Shown in pieces: positions 12,169 to 23,698 of a stretch of 64,000 bases of DNA (position 1 is its first letter; each line of letters begins with the position of its first letter). A program made the translations under genes and the position numbers. The stretch is from Wolfiporia cocos (lineage: Eukaryota; Basidiomycota; Agaricomycetes; Polyporales; Phaeolaceae). The notes under the pieces were generated by a model. The model did not search any database. It saw only the letters and a list, made by a program, of their open reading frames with translations, and had not been told where the DNA came from. Location of the stretch: the NCBI GenBank assembly GCA_029448655.1, contig JACCLO010000003.1, positions 1 through 64,000 on the forward strand. Reading direction: 5' to 3'.

Positions 12169-13613
12169 TGTCACAGTTTTACAAGGCATTTCCCACATTC
12201 TCTATTCTCATAATGGAAGTCGTGCAGCCCCTTTACTAGTACAGGTCTTCTCATCTACATTGTTAGAATCACATGACCAAGGGCTTTCCGATGCACTAGA
12301 AATTACCAAGTCACATGACCTTCCAGGTCATGTGACCTACTCAACTACATCAGATTAGATATGTGCCACTAAGTCCAATCATAGGCACCATACCAGGTGA
12401 CCTTATCTCTTATCTTATCTGTACAAGTTATGACATCAGGTTCCATTACTGGACCAGACCATGACATCATCATGACAACACTATTACTAGGTCATGACAC
12501 CATAGAAAAGCTCATCAGAAGACATTCTGATACGTTACATATCAAATACCTGAAACATGATCATCAACATCATTAGAAGCCATTAGGACAACCCTTCCAG
12601 CTAGAAGCCTAGCAGTTCCATATATCAAGTGTTATTATTAGCGTAGCACTCCACTGTCACAATGTGGCCTTATAGCCCGCTTACTTTCCATCATGACAAG
12701 AAGGCCTAGAAACCTTCACGAATGTCATTACCAGGTACATGCCATATCACACCATAGTCACACCATATTAGCACTACACACAGACCAAGCCATTAGGACA
12801 GGTCTACTCATGAATAGTATACATCATGTATATAACCGAACATCTAGCATCCTACAGCGCTAGACTTAACAATTGCCGCTAGGGCATCCATATTCTCTAT
12901 GGGGGCGTTTCCCCTACTTTTCTTCTAACCTCCTGCTGGATGACTTATGGTCTGATTTGAGGCTTACCCCTTGGTGTTATACTATGTACTGGCAGCTTGA
13001 GACGTCAACTTGACACATACTACTCACATCTGTGGGACCGGTCCTACTGGGGACCCTAACCGTCAGACGAGGTGCGACCGCGCCGTCAGCAGTGATCCTA
13101 GAACCTATGTGACAGAGGTTGCATAGGCCTCCCCAGGCCTAAGGTGACATAACAAGGTGGTGACCCTCGGACTAGCAGTCAAAGAGCCAGTAAGGACCAC
13201 ACCAGCACACAGAGAGGTAAGGAGTAAGAGGGCCAAGCCCTAATGCCGAGAATCTTAGACTTGAGGCATAAGGCAACAAGTCGACATACTTATATACATG
13301 AGGTAACTACCTAATGGCTGGCCCTAAAGTCATAGCCTGTGTGCAGTAACTAAGGGAGCACATGATGAGTAACTACCGTAATGTAACATGTACATAGTGT
13401 GACCGTGATGTAAGTACCTGAGACGCGTGCTACCCTACAGTGCTAATCTACTGGGTCGGGTGGTCTGATAAGATAACAAGGAGCGGACGAGAGGAAACTG
13501 TACGCTAAGACTTAGCCCCATGCCTAGGGGCACTTCCACAATACAGAAAGGGATGTTGAGAACCCCTCACAGAGAATTCTGTGACACAACTAAGACATTG
13601 GATTAGTGTGACA
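12169..13613 (+). repeat. LTR remnant with nested solo LTR
   Basis: Starts TGTCACAGTTTTAC and ends TAGTGTGACA once the nested LTR at 13011-13586 and its extra CAACT are removed. It has an upstream box AGACC...GGTCT (12782-12805) with TTAGGA, a TATA (ATGTATATAA near 12829), and a palindrome TCTAGC/GCTAGA (12843-12848, 12859-12864). Flanking pentamers GAATG and AAACG agree at only three positions, so the outer ends are less certain than for other LTRs here. Confidence 0.6.
13011..13586 (-). mobile_element. Solo LTR, TSD CAACT
   Basis: 576 bp, minus-sense TGTCACAGAATTCTC to GTAGTATGTGTCA, flanked by CAACT at 13006-13010 and 13587-13591. Minus-strand TATA is at about 13290-13300, the palindrome GACTTG/CAAGTC at 13258-13263 and 13277-13282, a CCCTAA box at 13322-13327 and a splice-donor consensus GTGAGT at 13022-13027. 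It is nested in an older LTR. Confidence 0.88.
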
Positions 13614-13896
13614 AAACGGTTCTAAGGAAAGTACACCTTAGAAGTCAAGCTTATATACATAAGGTGCAGCGATCAGTAATCGTCTGCCCTGAAGCTAGAT
13701 GGTCTGTGCATAAGCAAGTAATGACAAGCACACATTTGTTTGGACGCCCTATAATGAATGATCCAAATCATGGTTGTGTATGGGACTGTAGGTCCTTGTT
13801 TGTCCAGTATGACAAAAGATGTTAGTTAGCAGGCCATGAAAATGTACCCAGACCACTGATATAAACCAGCTTGGTAGTGTGTTTGAGATGTGTCTG
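13614..13896 (-). repeat. LTR promoter remnant (minus sense)
   Basis: The stretch keeps an LTR-type promoter on the minus strand: TTCTAAGG/CCTTAGAA palindrome (13620-13627, 13636-13643) next to TATATA near 13651 and an upstream GGTCTGTGCA box near 13701-13710. I could not fix either end. Confidence 0.45.
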
Positions 13897-13901
13897 ATAA
13901 T

Positions 13902-14446
13902 TGTTATGGTCTTTGCAGGTACACTCAGTTTATTCCTTTGACACCTCACTGTGTATCAGGACTTGGCCTTCAACCGCTCCACTGTGTGCTCTATTCTACG
14001 GACCTCCACTCAACCATAGGCCCCTGTTTCATGTATAACAATCCTATGCCCATAGTCTACTTACTGTCTCGTTGCCTTCTAGCTGATATCCTATGTCTAA
14101 TCATATGTCTTCTCTGTTTCATTCCTTGTCATGCTCAACTGCAGCACTTCTCATTTGTTACTTAGAATGCTAGCTCGATGGACTTAATAGTAGCAGTACC
14201 AAGGACACTATGACCCCGATTATCGAATCACAGTATAAAACTTGATGTACATACTGATCAAGTTCCTCAGCTCAACCTTGTTGAATAACAAGCATCTTAT
14301 ACTCATTCTCAAAGGCTTGAGCAATCAAGTGCCCAGCTTCTATATCCACACTCTGACTCTGTGGAGTCCAATGAGTAGTGCACTACTCAATATGCTGAGT
14401 AACTCCACTTGGTTATTTCAGCTAAACAGATATTTGATCCGTAACA
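13902..14446 (+). mobile_element. Solo LTR, family F, TSD ATAAT
   Basis: 545 bp, TGTTATGG to CCGTAACA, flanked by ATAAT at 13897-13901 and 14447-14451. The 542-bp LTR at 61927-62468 is the same family in the opposite orientation. Shared blocks include TTCATGTATAACAA, GACTTAATAGTAG and GACACTATGACCCCGATTA. A repeated TCAACC/GGTTGA motif recurs along it. No canonical TATA-palindrome unit is obvious. Confidence 0.88.
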
Positions 14447-14463
14447 ATAATCAAGTGACCATG

Positions 14464-14900
14464 TGTCACAGATCCTGTGACATGGGTCAGCCGCTCTACC
14501 CCAGCTTGAACCTACAGTAGATTACATTGTAAGTAGCAGAGTTAGATATACCTCAGCCTGGTCATCTAGATGTGACTGCTTACATACAGGGTATCATACA
14601 TCGTGCACAGACCATGCCTTTAGGGCTGGTCCAATTACTTAGTGTAGTGATCCCCGATGTATATATACCATATGCTGAGGTCTTACAACCTCAGTCTGAA
14701 TATACTCGACTTGGGGTGCATGTGCCCCCAGTCTTGCATCTCATTACCATGTCTGCTCATCTACAACACATTCTCTACGTTATACCCTTGCTAGTCTGTG
14801 ATGCAACCTTAGCAACCAAGACAGCCATTCTGGTGTTACCTTATAGGCTCTGAAGATAGGCAACAGACACAGATGTAGCTCTGTGTCGCTGTGTATCTCA
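14464..14900 (+). repeat. LTR remnant with promoter unit
   Basis: Begins TGTCACAGATCCTG. It contains an upstream box AGACC...GGTCC with TTAGGG (14609-14632), TATATATA near 14661, and a palindrome CTGAGGT/ACCTCAG (14675-14681, 14688-14694) with loop CTTACA. No TSD was found, so the end is approximate. 14900-15187 holds nothing recognisable. Confidence 0.5.
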
Positions 14901-15187
14901 TGTACCTTCAAATTTGTTGTGATCTAGACTGTACTTCTAAGCTAGGCGCGTTCTGGTGGCTTGTAACTATAGTTATACAATCTGGTACCATGATAATGCT
15001 TATCTAAGCTATTCCCACAGCCACAAGTTGATATGCAATATTGTAGCCCTGTAAGAAAACCATCATGTGACACATAAGTGCCTGTGTGGTATGTGATGGT
15101 TGAAGCATAAAATGTAAAAGATAATCCCAGACACAAGTCTTTTGAATGTAAAATCCTGACAATAACTGTCACAACACTCCAATTATC

Positions 15188-16037
15188 TGTCACAGATTAT
15201 ATCTGTTTCCTACAATTTCCTTGCTATTTCTAGCAATTTATCCCATTTGTTAGCTCAATATCAATGCTTTACGCTAGTTGACGCCCTACGGCCTCATCTA
15301 GCATGTGACCTTATCTTATCTAGGATAGTATCTTATCTCTGTAGTTACATCTCATCTTATCACGTAGTAACATCTTATCTAACATGCGCATTCATAAGTC
15401 ACATGTTCCCAAACAGTATTTCGGGTATATCTCTTGATAGAGTAGCCCAGACCGCTTAGTAAGCTGGTCATGTACTCATGACTAAAGGACGGACCCTTTT
15501 GCCTACTTAGATCACATGATCTAGTCCAGTGCCTTACCAAGCACATAGTCATCACACAAGACATACCCCGGTCGGTGTATGAGTCACTCATCACATGTCT
15601 AAGACCAACCAATCATGCAGCGACCATTACTGGTCGTTAATCACATGCATATCCCCGGCTCTATGCCAAGCGACCCTATTGGTCGCTATTATCTATCACA
15701 TGTATCTATGCCAGTATCATTAGTCCTGCCGTAGTACCAAGGGTCCTAGCCCTTACATGTATATATACCGTACTCTGAGTCGCTTAGGACTCAGACTAGT
15801 TAATTTCGACGTCCACTGTCTATAACCCCCTTTGTAGTACCTGCAAAGGTCTACTTAGGTTTTCACTGCTATACTTAAGCCCTAGCAAGGCCCAACTCAG
15901 TACCTCAACTACTTGCTTAGCTCTTTAGTCTTTGGCCTAACAAACCATTGACCCTATCATTGAGTCGCCTTCTTGCCTATTACCAGCCTATCAGCTTCTA
16001 GCAAGACCCTTAGGCATATCAAGTTAGTTCTGTGTCA
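15188..16037 (+). mobile_element. Solo LTR, TSD TTATC
   Basis: 850 bp, TGTCACAGATTATATC to TTCTGTGTCA, flanked by TTATC at 15183-15187 and 16038-16042. TATATATA lies near 15761, then palindrome TCTGAGTC/GACTCAGA (15774-15781, 15788-15795) with loop GCTTAG. Confidence 0.9.
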
Positions 16038-16199
16038 TTATCAAAATCTGCCAACCAGATCTCCCAGAACAGCCTCTGGAAGTTTGGACTACCTATCTTG
16101 GAAGCTCAGCCACAGCCCAAAAGGTATGTCAATCAAGTCACATGATGGTGCTGATACTCATCACCTCCCCATTCTGTAGCCTCTCTGACCCTCAAATGC

Positions 16200-16888
16200 C
16201 TGCAGTACACTCTAGAAAAACTATGGTAGATCCAATCGGCTTCAATATATACCCATAGCATCTGACCATGTTACATTTTCTGTGCACCCACTCTACTGTG
16301 TCTATTTGCTGCTGTAGATGGTTCAATTCATATGGCAATAGACCTACAGAAATGTGAAATTATGCAGCAGAAAAATGCAAATATGAGTGCAGATTGAAAT
16401 TGTAAACCAATATAGAATATCTATTCAACATCATTGAGTGCCCCGTGAACCACTCTATGGTGCCTATTTATTGCTATGGAAGGTCTAATCCACACGGCAA
16501 TAGACTGACAAAAACATGAAATTGTGTACCGAAAGAAATACATGTATGGCTGCAGATTGAAATTGTAGAGTGTCATAGAACCTCCAAATACATTCAACAT
16601 GGTTGGATGCAATGTGCACCTACTGTAGGGTGAGTATTTATCACTGCAAATGGTCTACCTTTCATGCCAATGCATCATGCAGCAGTAAAACATGCATAGA
16701 ATAAAAGGTCAAAATTACAGAGCCAGACGCAGCACAACAAAGGGATTCCACATGGCTGCATATTCTGTGCACATGCTCTTGGGCACCTATTCCTGCAGTA
16801 AATGGCATCTTTCACATGGCAATAGACTGACAAAATACAAAACTGTGTAGCACAGAAATGCAAAAATTGTAGCAGATTGAAATTACAG
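16200..16888. repeat. Degenerate ~160-bp satellite array
   Basis: A marker GCAGATTGAAATTGTA recurs at about 16389, 16551 and 16871, with a decayed version near 16712, giving a period of about 160 bp. Each unit also carries GGCAATAGAC, TGAAATT and a TGCACC..ACT block. The array is cut by the solo LTR at 16894-17491 and resumes at 17497. Confidence 0.65.
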
Positions 16889-16893
16889 TACTG

Positions 16894-17491
16894 TGTCACA
16901 GATTATTCTGGGATGTCGCCGCTACTTTTTATAGGATTTATTACGCCATTCTACGCCTTGTAAGTAGCTATCCTCAGTAGCGTCACTCACCTTATGCATG
17001 GGCGCCATTACCGACACCACCCTCTATGTGGAAGCGCCCCTACAGGCGTCTTCCATCATGTTATGCCAGAGTGCCATTACTGGCGTCTCTACCCCTATGC
17101 CACATGACTCTGCGCCATTACTGGTGCCTTGTCATTATGTTATCTTCTCTCTGCATTACACGCACAGACCCTCGTGCCTTAGGACAGGCTCGTAGGTACT
17201 GGTGCACCCCCATGTATATATGCGCTAGCATGAGGACTTGCATCCTCATGTTTAGCATTCTCGACGTAGGGTAATGACACCCTCTTTCATGCTATCTTGT
17301 GGGCTGCCATTCCTCTCCTAGTCCTTGGCTTGCTTGTCTAGGGACGTCAGCTTTGTCACCCGGCGTACTGCCATCAAGACTCGCTTGTCACCCCCGCCTC
17401 TCCACAGGTGCCATGGACCTTGGAATACGGCGTAGGGCTATTAAGACTACCGTGGCTATGGGCCAGTCCCACAGATGGTATGTCTGTGTCA
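16894..17491 (+). mobile_element. Solo LTR inserted in the satellite, TSD TACTG
   Basis: 598 bp, TGTCACAGATTATTC to GTCTGTGTCA, flanked by TACTG at 16889-16893 and 17492-17496. ATGTATATA lies near 17212, palindrome CATGAGGA/TCCTCATG at 17229-17236 and 17243-17250 with loop CTTGCA, and donor-like GTATGT at 17478-17483. Confidence 0.9.
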
Positions 17492-17496
17492 TACTG

Positions 17497-17760
17497 GACA
17501 CAACAGACAAATGGATCAGACCAGGTTGAGTACACTATGCACTCAAGAGACCTATTTAACACAGCCAACAGTGCACTTGCTATGCCAACAGATCCATAGA
17601 AACACAAAATTATGAAGCAGAACGAAATGAATCTAGCAGAAGGTTAAGATCAAAATAAATTGCCTCTATTTTCTGCAATGAATGGGTGTCCTATATTGGA
17701 TGCACAATGAATCCAACATGACTGGGGCTTTGAGCCTACTGCATCTGGCTCTGCAGCTTT
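17497..17760. repeat. Continuation of the satellite array
   Basis: Sequence such as GCTATGCCAACAGATCCATAG followed by an AAATTATGAAGCAG block resembles the units at 16262-16888, and it continues directly from the point where the solo LTR inserted. Confidence 0.5.
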
Positions 17761-17844
17761 AATTTTCTGTTTTATTCATGTATTTTTGCTGTATAATTTC
17801 GCATATTTGTCATTTTTGGGTGATCTATTGGCCTGTAAATGATT

Positions 17845-18410
17845 GCGATAAATAGACGCCCACCTATGGTGGACATGAGCATCCAACATTGCTGGATGTT
17901 TTGGCCTGTCAGAGTTGGCTTCGTGGTTTGAATAATAGACGCCCACCCAGTGGTGGACATGAGCATCCGACATTGTCGGATTTTTTGGCCTGTCAGAGTT
18001 GGCTTCACGGTTTGAATACCTTCAGCACCTTCACTAAATCCAAATCCACCTCGGCATCCCCACTCTCATCAGTAAAGTCTTTGGCAACAGGGCTCTCATC
18101 ATCATCAATGTTCATTGAGTCCTCATCCCATCTCCATCTGTGCAGCCTCCACTCCTCCTCCTCCCTCTCATACTGGTCCTGTGTTCCCTTCAGATTCACT
18201 GTGAGAGGATCCAAGCATGATATCTGGCTTGCTGAAGCAGAATGACTCAATATTTTATGACATCAACTTTGACACCCTTGTCCGTCCGGCCATGTCGGAT
18301 GTGGATGTCCACCACTGGGTGAGCGTCTATCTACCCATAGCCGCATGTGACCCCACCCAGCAGTGGACATCCACGTCCGACATGGTCGGACACAGTGTGT
18401 GAGCTGCCAT
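17845..18410. repeat. Tandem and inverted palindromic repeat cluster
   Basis: Two direct copies of an ~84-bp unit (17848-17929 and 17932-18015) share GACGCCCACC, GGACATGAGCATCC and GGCCTGTCAGAGTTGGCTTC. An inverted copy of the core (17934-17984) lies at about 18283-18333 and a further direct copy at about 18352-18395. The cores are themselves palindromic (TCCGACATTGTCGGA). A small minus-strand ORF (18005-18250, 81 codons, acidic, unrecognised) lies between the arms. This resembles a foldback or MITE-type element. Confidence 0.6.
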
Positions 18411-18589
18411 GTAGGCACCACTGGTTGAATACATGGCACGTCCAATTGCAGAATAGCTGGGCGCACAATTGTGCTACTACTGCAGGATAAATAGATACAG
18501 TAGTGAACAAGGCAGTAGTACTGTAGGGGTCATGCCCTAGCTAGGGATGGCACCCTAGTGGTGAGACTGCAGGGTTAGACACCCTATGG

Positions 18590-19085
18590 CGTCTCATAAC
18601 CCCTAATTACAAAATAAATTAAAATTAAAATTAAAATTAAAATTAAAATTAAACCTAAGCCTTAAACCTTAAACTTTACGCGCCGTTCATCGTTCAAAAC
18701 ATTTCACTCCTCACACTCACAGCACATTCAAATTAACCCCATTCAATCCCACTCCCTTTCAACAATTAATTCCCATCTAATTCCCCATAAATTCTCTCAA
18801 CTTTCAATTCCCTCCATATAACTTCTCTTAAATCCCACTCCTTTCATATCCTTCCATCCCACCCATATCCCTTTTATCCAATCCTCATATAACCTATCAT
18901 CCCCTCTAATTATCCCCCCATCTTCCAATCTCCAACAACAACAACCCTGTCCTTATCAAACAACATCTCTTCCCCTACAACCCCATCCCATTTTCCCCCT
19001 ACCACCCCATACCACCAACTATATACAGTAATCCCCATAAAATACCACTTACCTCCCTCCACTCAGCCAGCAATCAAAAACAAGC
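18590..19085. repeat. Interstitial copy of telomere-adjacent sequence
   Basis: ATAACCCCTAATT is followed by an AAAATT tandem run (18607-18650) and then about 430 bases of C/A/T-rich sequence nearly lacking G on the plus strand. The order and orientation are those of 100-600 at the real chromosome end. Confidence 0.6.
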
Positions 19086-19264
19086 AACATCAACTAACAA
19101 ACATTGTATTGTCATCCTTGGCAGGCCTAACACTTGCGCATGACAGGCTACAAAAGGCAAGCAGAGACAAGCGAGCCAGACAGAGGCAAAGGGCAACCAT
19201 GAGAACTAGGCAATCTCATAGTAAAATTCAAAGCAAACCGTTGCATAAAACGCAAGTTGACAGT

Positions 19265-19606
19265 TCAGCCAAACAAGTATAACAGGCGACAGCTGTATAA
19301 AATGTACACAGACTTTCCTGCTTCCATCCCGACCAAGGACAAACCCATACACAACCTCCATATATAATCCCTCCGTATACAATGCCACCCTTTCTCCATG
19401 ACGTCCTGCCAAATGCTACCATGGTGCTGGTAATCGTAATCTTCGTCGCAAGGACAAAGGAACTCCTCAAGGGCAATGAGCTCAACATTAAAGCCTTTGT
19501 GGACTTTGTTATGGCCGGTCCCATCGACCATCAGGGTGACCAATCCCACATCGTCGTCAATCCACAGCTTAAAATGCATGGTGTCCATCAATGTCAACAT
19601 CCCCAA
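19265..19606 (-). CDS. Hypothetical protein fragment
   Basis: A 113-codon minus frame with coding-like composition: an acidic and Trp/Cys-rich segment (FLCPCDEDYDYQHHGSIW, then KGWHCIRRDYIW). I do not recognise a domain. The frame is open beyond its first Met only for a short way, and it may be one exon of a longer gene. The plus strand is also open here (19382-19645) but its translation looks less protein-like. Confidence 0.3.
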   Translation of the reverse strand: MGMLTLMDTMHFKLWIDDDVGLVTLMVDGTGHNKVHKGFNVELIALEEFLCPCDEDYDYQHHGSIWQDVMEKGWHCIRRDYIWRLCMGLSLVGMEAGKSVYILYSCRLLYLFG

Positions 19607-19699
19607 GTGTTCAGGGACTACGACTTACTCATTATGATATCATGAGATCTCCCCTTCAACTCTGTGCCTGCCATATACCCTATTCCTATGTTTAGGCAC

Positions 19700-22177
19700 A
19701 CCCTGACAGAAATGGTGCATCTGACGGTGCCTATTTGAGTCAGGATATGTCATTGTATCCGTACGGCCCCACCACCATTCTATTGATCGCTGATCATTGT
19801 CCAGCATCTGAACAAGCAGGTTCTACTGTACAAGGTTGCTTACACGATGTTCTGCAACTTGAAATCCCGTTAATAGATCAGGATTCTCTTCTCAGCTCTG
19901 TACAGCCCGCATCAACTACCATTGATCTCGCAAAAGGACATTGCATACTTTGATAAGATGTGCTTCAGGCCTGCTGTGGTGGACACAACGCCAGAGGAGG
20001 CTACGCATTGGCCGCCAGATTACAGCACGGCGCTGATCTGATCCCACGATGTGGAGGGCATCATTCATCCATCCATCCACGAACCTCTCTGGGAGACGTT
20101 GAAACAATTCAAAGAGAAGCTATTGTGATCGATGGATGGTATTCGGCAATTCAAGAATACTTTCTTCGTGCATGAGATTCATGAGATGAAGAACACGACA
20201 AGACATCGTATTGACGACATGGATCAGCGATAGCTTCAGCTTTCTGATACGCTGGAGCACTTAGACACAGAGCAGATGGACACCACAAAGTGTTGGATTG
20301 ACATTGCGATCAAGATGAGCAAGGAGGGCCGGGTACTGCAGTGACTGTCCCAAGCGCACAAAAAGTTGCTCCAGCTGGTGATGCCTTCTGTTCTGCAGCG
20401 AAAGTTGCAGAGATTGCTTCGATCACGGAATTACTTCCACCTTGACAAGATCTGTCAGCTGGTGGACTTTGCAAGATTTCATTGCGAGCTGCACAGTGTG
20501 GGGAAGGACGATCAAGTGGTGTACATGAGCACGTACATGACAGAGAAGATGACGACGTACCAGCAGCACCGAGGTGCGTTTTGACACCACAAGGCACCAG
20601 ACCTTTTCCCAGAGAAGATCGACGGGCTGCTGGACAATATTCAATTGCTCAGCCAAGTGTACGACTGCTCTTGGGACCAGACCGGCACTGCACGGTTTTA
20701 AGTGCATGTCCCGCTGAGTGAGGCGCTGGCCATATTTAGCATGGTAACGGACTGCTTTGTGCAGAGGAGCATCTTGAGCGTCCTGCCGAACCTGTATTGG
20801 TAAGTGCAACGATCTGCCGCCTTCTTATGTGATCTGACAACAATCTGCTTATAACCTTCTGCTACAATCATCTTTGACAATCTTTTTATCAGGGACCTGA
20901 AGATGATGCGGCTTGTGGGGATCAACTACGTGCTGCACAACATAAAATTCATGCCCAGCGAGTGGCGGCTGTGGTGGCCGTCGCTGGCACTGGGGGCGGT
21001 TATGGTTTACATGCTCAATGCACTGATTTACCGTTCAGGAGAGAAGTGGCACGAAGTGAAGGTGATGAGATAGGCGATGTATTGGCGGTATCTGCACATG
21101 AACAGGGACAATGGGAGCTTCAACGACGACTTGTACGTGAGTTTGGATGAAGATCTGAACGAGTTTGCACCCGTTGGTGACAGCCAAGGGTTGTATTTCA
21201 TGGGTGGAATTATAGAGGATTGTGGGGATCAGATGGATTGCCGCCCAGAGGGGGACCAGCAAGACCATCACACCTATCAGCTCAGCACCATCCGGATAGT
21301 TGACGAGGAGGTCTTGGCATACCTGTACAACGTGCCGAACATGAACCAGCTTATCACAGTGTTTGGCTTCTACTACGGGTTTATCAGGCCTCCTGCATGA
21401 CATCCGACGCGGACAACCAGTTGGGGGAAGACCCTTTTGGTAGAGCATGTCAGGAAAGAGGTGCTGGAGGACTTTGACTTTGGTCTGGACCAGCAGGACA
21501 TTCCGATGCAGCCGGTGGTGCCACCAATGACACTGGAGGAGGGAGAGCTGGAGGGTGGGAGCGTGGACTCAAAGAAGGAGGAACAAGACCAGGGGAGCAT
21601 GGATCATCAGGTGACGATGATCTGGCAGCAGATGCTCTATAACATCATTGCGCTTACTCCGAACGGACACTGGAGAGAGACACCGTTGTATGTGACGTTG
21701 ATGGCGAAGAAGCGGAACGCGGTGGACATTGATGTCTTTCGGTCGTTCGAGCTGCCACTTCATGGGGCTGTGTGGAGGGTGTCGGACACCTTCAAGACCA
21801 CCCTGTTCGACTGATTCCTCCCACCAAAGGGAGACCCGGTCTTGCTTAATTTGAATCATTGGCTGAGGGCGACGTACCTTCACGACTATCAGCGGCTGAT
21901 GACGTGGATCACATCAAGGCGGGATTTGGAGTTGGTACGAGTGAGTCTGTGGCAACTGTTCAAAGAGCTGTGGTGGTTGCCGAATGCATGCAGGAGCCAC
22001 ATGTGAAAGGTAAGCAAGAAGCGGACCAGGCAATAGAGCGTGCTTCCTAAGGGAGCAACCACCGCACAGCCATGGCTGATGATCAGCATGCGGCACTATA
22101 GGTGGTGGAGGGACCAGATCGTACTCCGGGATGTCGCAGCCAACAAGGAGGACGATGAGGATGGGCCCCAGCCTTAG
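19700..22177 (+). pseudogene. Large intron-containing hypothetical gene, broken by stops
   Basis: A long protein-like frame can be followed for about 800 codons. It starts around LYPYGPTTILL (19750) and loses frame once near 19936. It then runs through FFVHEIHEMKNTTRH, SRNYFHLDKICQLVDF, a GT-AG intron at 20800-20892 (93 nt, GTAAGT...TATCAG), a membrane-like WWPSLALGAVMVYMLNALIY, NDDLYVSLDEDLNEFAPVGD and KELWWLPNACRSHM, ending at TAG 22175-22177. At least nine in-frame stops interrupt it, all compatible with a C-to-T change in CGA, CAG or CAA codons. I recall this as a hypothetical family in related basidiomycetes, but no function is known to me. Confidence 0.65.
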
Positions 22178-23236
22178 CACTCGGAACTCAGAGACCTGTG
22201 ATTAAGCACAGTGGACACTTTGATCCGCACATTACATACAACAGATAGACTTCGACATCACCAATTCACTATACAGCCCCTGCAACCTTTACACACCTCT
22301 TACAATCCATAGAATGCTCGGTACATCCCCCATCAATCCGTTACGCACTCAATCAATATATGCAGATAACAGCCTTGCAAGCTGACCGGATTGTGTTAAG
22401 GATTAGCGTGTTAACGTGTCAGCGTTAACGGTTAAAGGTTAGTAGTATAAAGGTTAGTAGTGTAAAGGCCAGTAGTGCATAAGGGCTAGTAGTGTATTAG
22501 TGCAAAGGTAAGAACGGTGGTGGCAAACGGCAGGGGGAAAAAAGTCGCGATGTGGCAGTCCAATGCTGTAAGGCAGATGTTCGTACCTGGAGCGAGGCGG
22601 TGCACGGGGCTGAGCAAAGTCACGTGACTAAGCGACTTCAATAGAAATTGTTCTAATGCCACACAAAAGCGATGGCAAGGAAATTTCAATCGAAGAAATG
22701 TGCGTACGTGAGTGGGATATTCGTACTTGGGGCGAGGCAGCGCAGATGTTGCTCGTCGGGCTGAAAAGCAGACTGTACAATGTGCCCCGTGGTGTTCTGT
22801 GACTTAGCCGAGCCATTGCTTGTCATTCTTACATGTCGCTGGCTGTGCCCAATTGCGTTTGCTTTCAACACGTTCCATCAGGACATGTCTGTTGTCCCAA
22901 GAGCTGTGTGGTCCGTTTGGGCTCGGCAGAGAGGGACTTCGGCCTCTAACTAGATGCATGTTTGAATGTCAGTTCTCGCCACGTCTTGAGCTTTTGCATG
23001 TGTCATTCTATGCCTGCACAGTGGTTGTCTAATGTCTGCACTGGTCTTGCTCAATTGTTTGAGACCTCAAACTTGCTCCAGACTCCCCCCGTGTGCCTTG
23101 TGACACTGCCGTTCATATTGCCTTTCAGCAGATGCGGAGGTGGCTGGAGGCGAGCCGTGACTACTGCCCTATATACTCCATTGTAAGTAGAGCCTGGATC
23201 ACAAACTTCAATCCTCCCTTCTCGATTCCTCCCTCG
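22178..23236. other. No recognisable gene; short AGTAGT-rich repeats
   Basis: At 22400-22500 a degenerate unit (GTTAGTAGTRTAAAGG) repeats about four times. Around 22575 and 22725 similar blocks (TTCGTACYTGG, GCGAGGC) recur. No ORF is convincing. Confidence 0.5.
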
Positions 23237-23576
23237 TGTCACAGATCTGGGATATTAGCAATTTTGCGCACATAATTAGCACATTATCTGGCCTTTCTAC
23301 AGCCGCTACTATGTTATCCGGGACTTATCCCGTCATGCCACACCTGCCGAGGTTATACAACGGAACCTTACCGGCCAAATAGGCCTTACCAGTCATGCCA
23401 CCCAGTCATACCTTAGGCCTACAGCGTACTATCGAGCGCCACTTGCATAATAATGGCAGCATGGCACCACAAGCTGACTAAGCTGTTGCCACACCGGTCC
23501 GTCTAGCTGCAAAGCCTAACTACCATCACATGCGTAGCTGCAAAGCCTCGCGCATCACACGTGCATCACCGGCATA
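23237..23576 (+). repeat. 3'-truncated family C LTR fragment
   Basis: Starts TGTCACAGATCTGGG and aligns with the first third of the family C LTR at 6883-8003 (minus sense): TTATCCGGGACTTATCCC, CCTGCCGAGG and CGGAACCTTAC are shared. It stops at CATCACCGGC, well before the promoter. CCCTCG flanks both sides (23231-23236, 23577-23582). Confidence 0.65.
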
Positions 23577-23698
23577 CCCTCGTGTGTGTGCAACATTGTT
23601 TTCCAGTTGCGGTTAGTGATGTGCCAGGCCCGGCCCGGCTCAAAAGCCCCGGCTTTGGCCCGGCTTTGGACGGCCTTGGCTTTTCAAAACCTCAGGCC

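Noticed and set aside
23231..23582. CCCTCG on both sides of the truncated family C LTR as a target duplication
   Set aside because: The right edge is inside LTR sequence, not a true LTR end, so this is probably chance or microhomology at a deletion.
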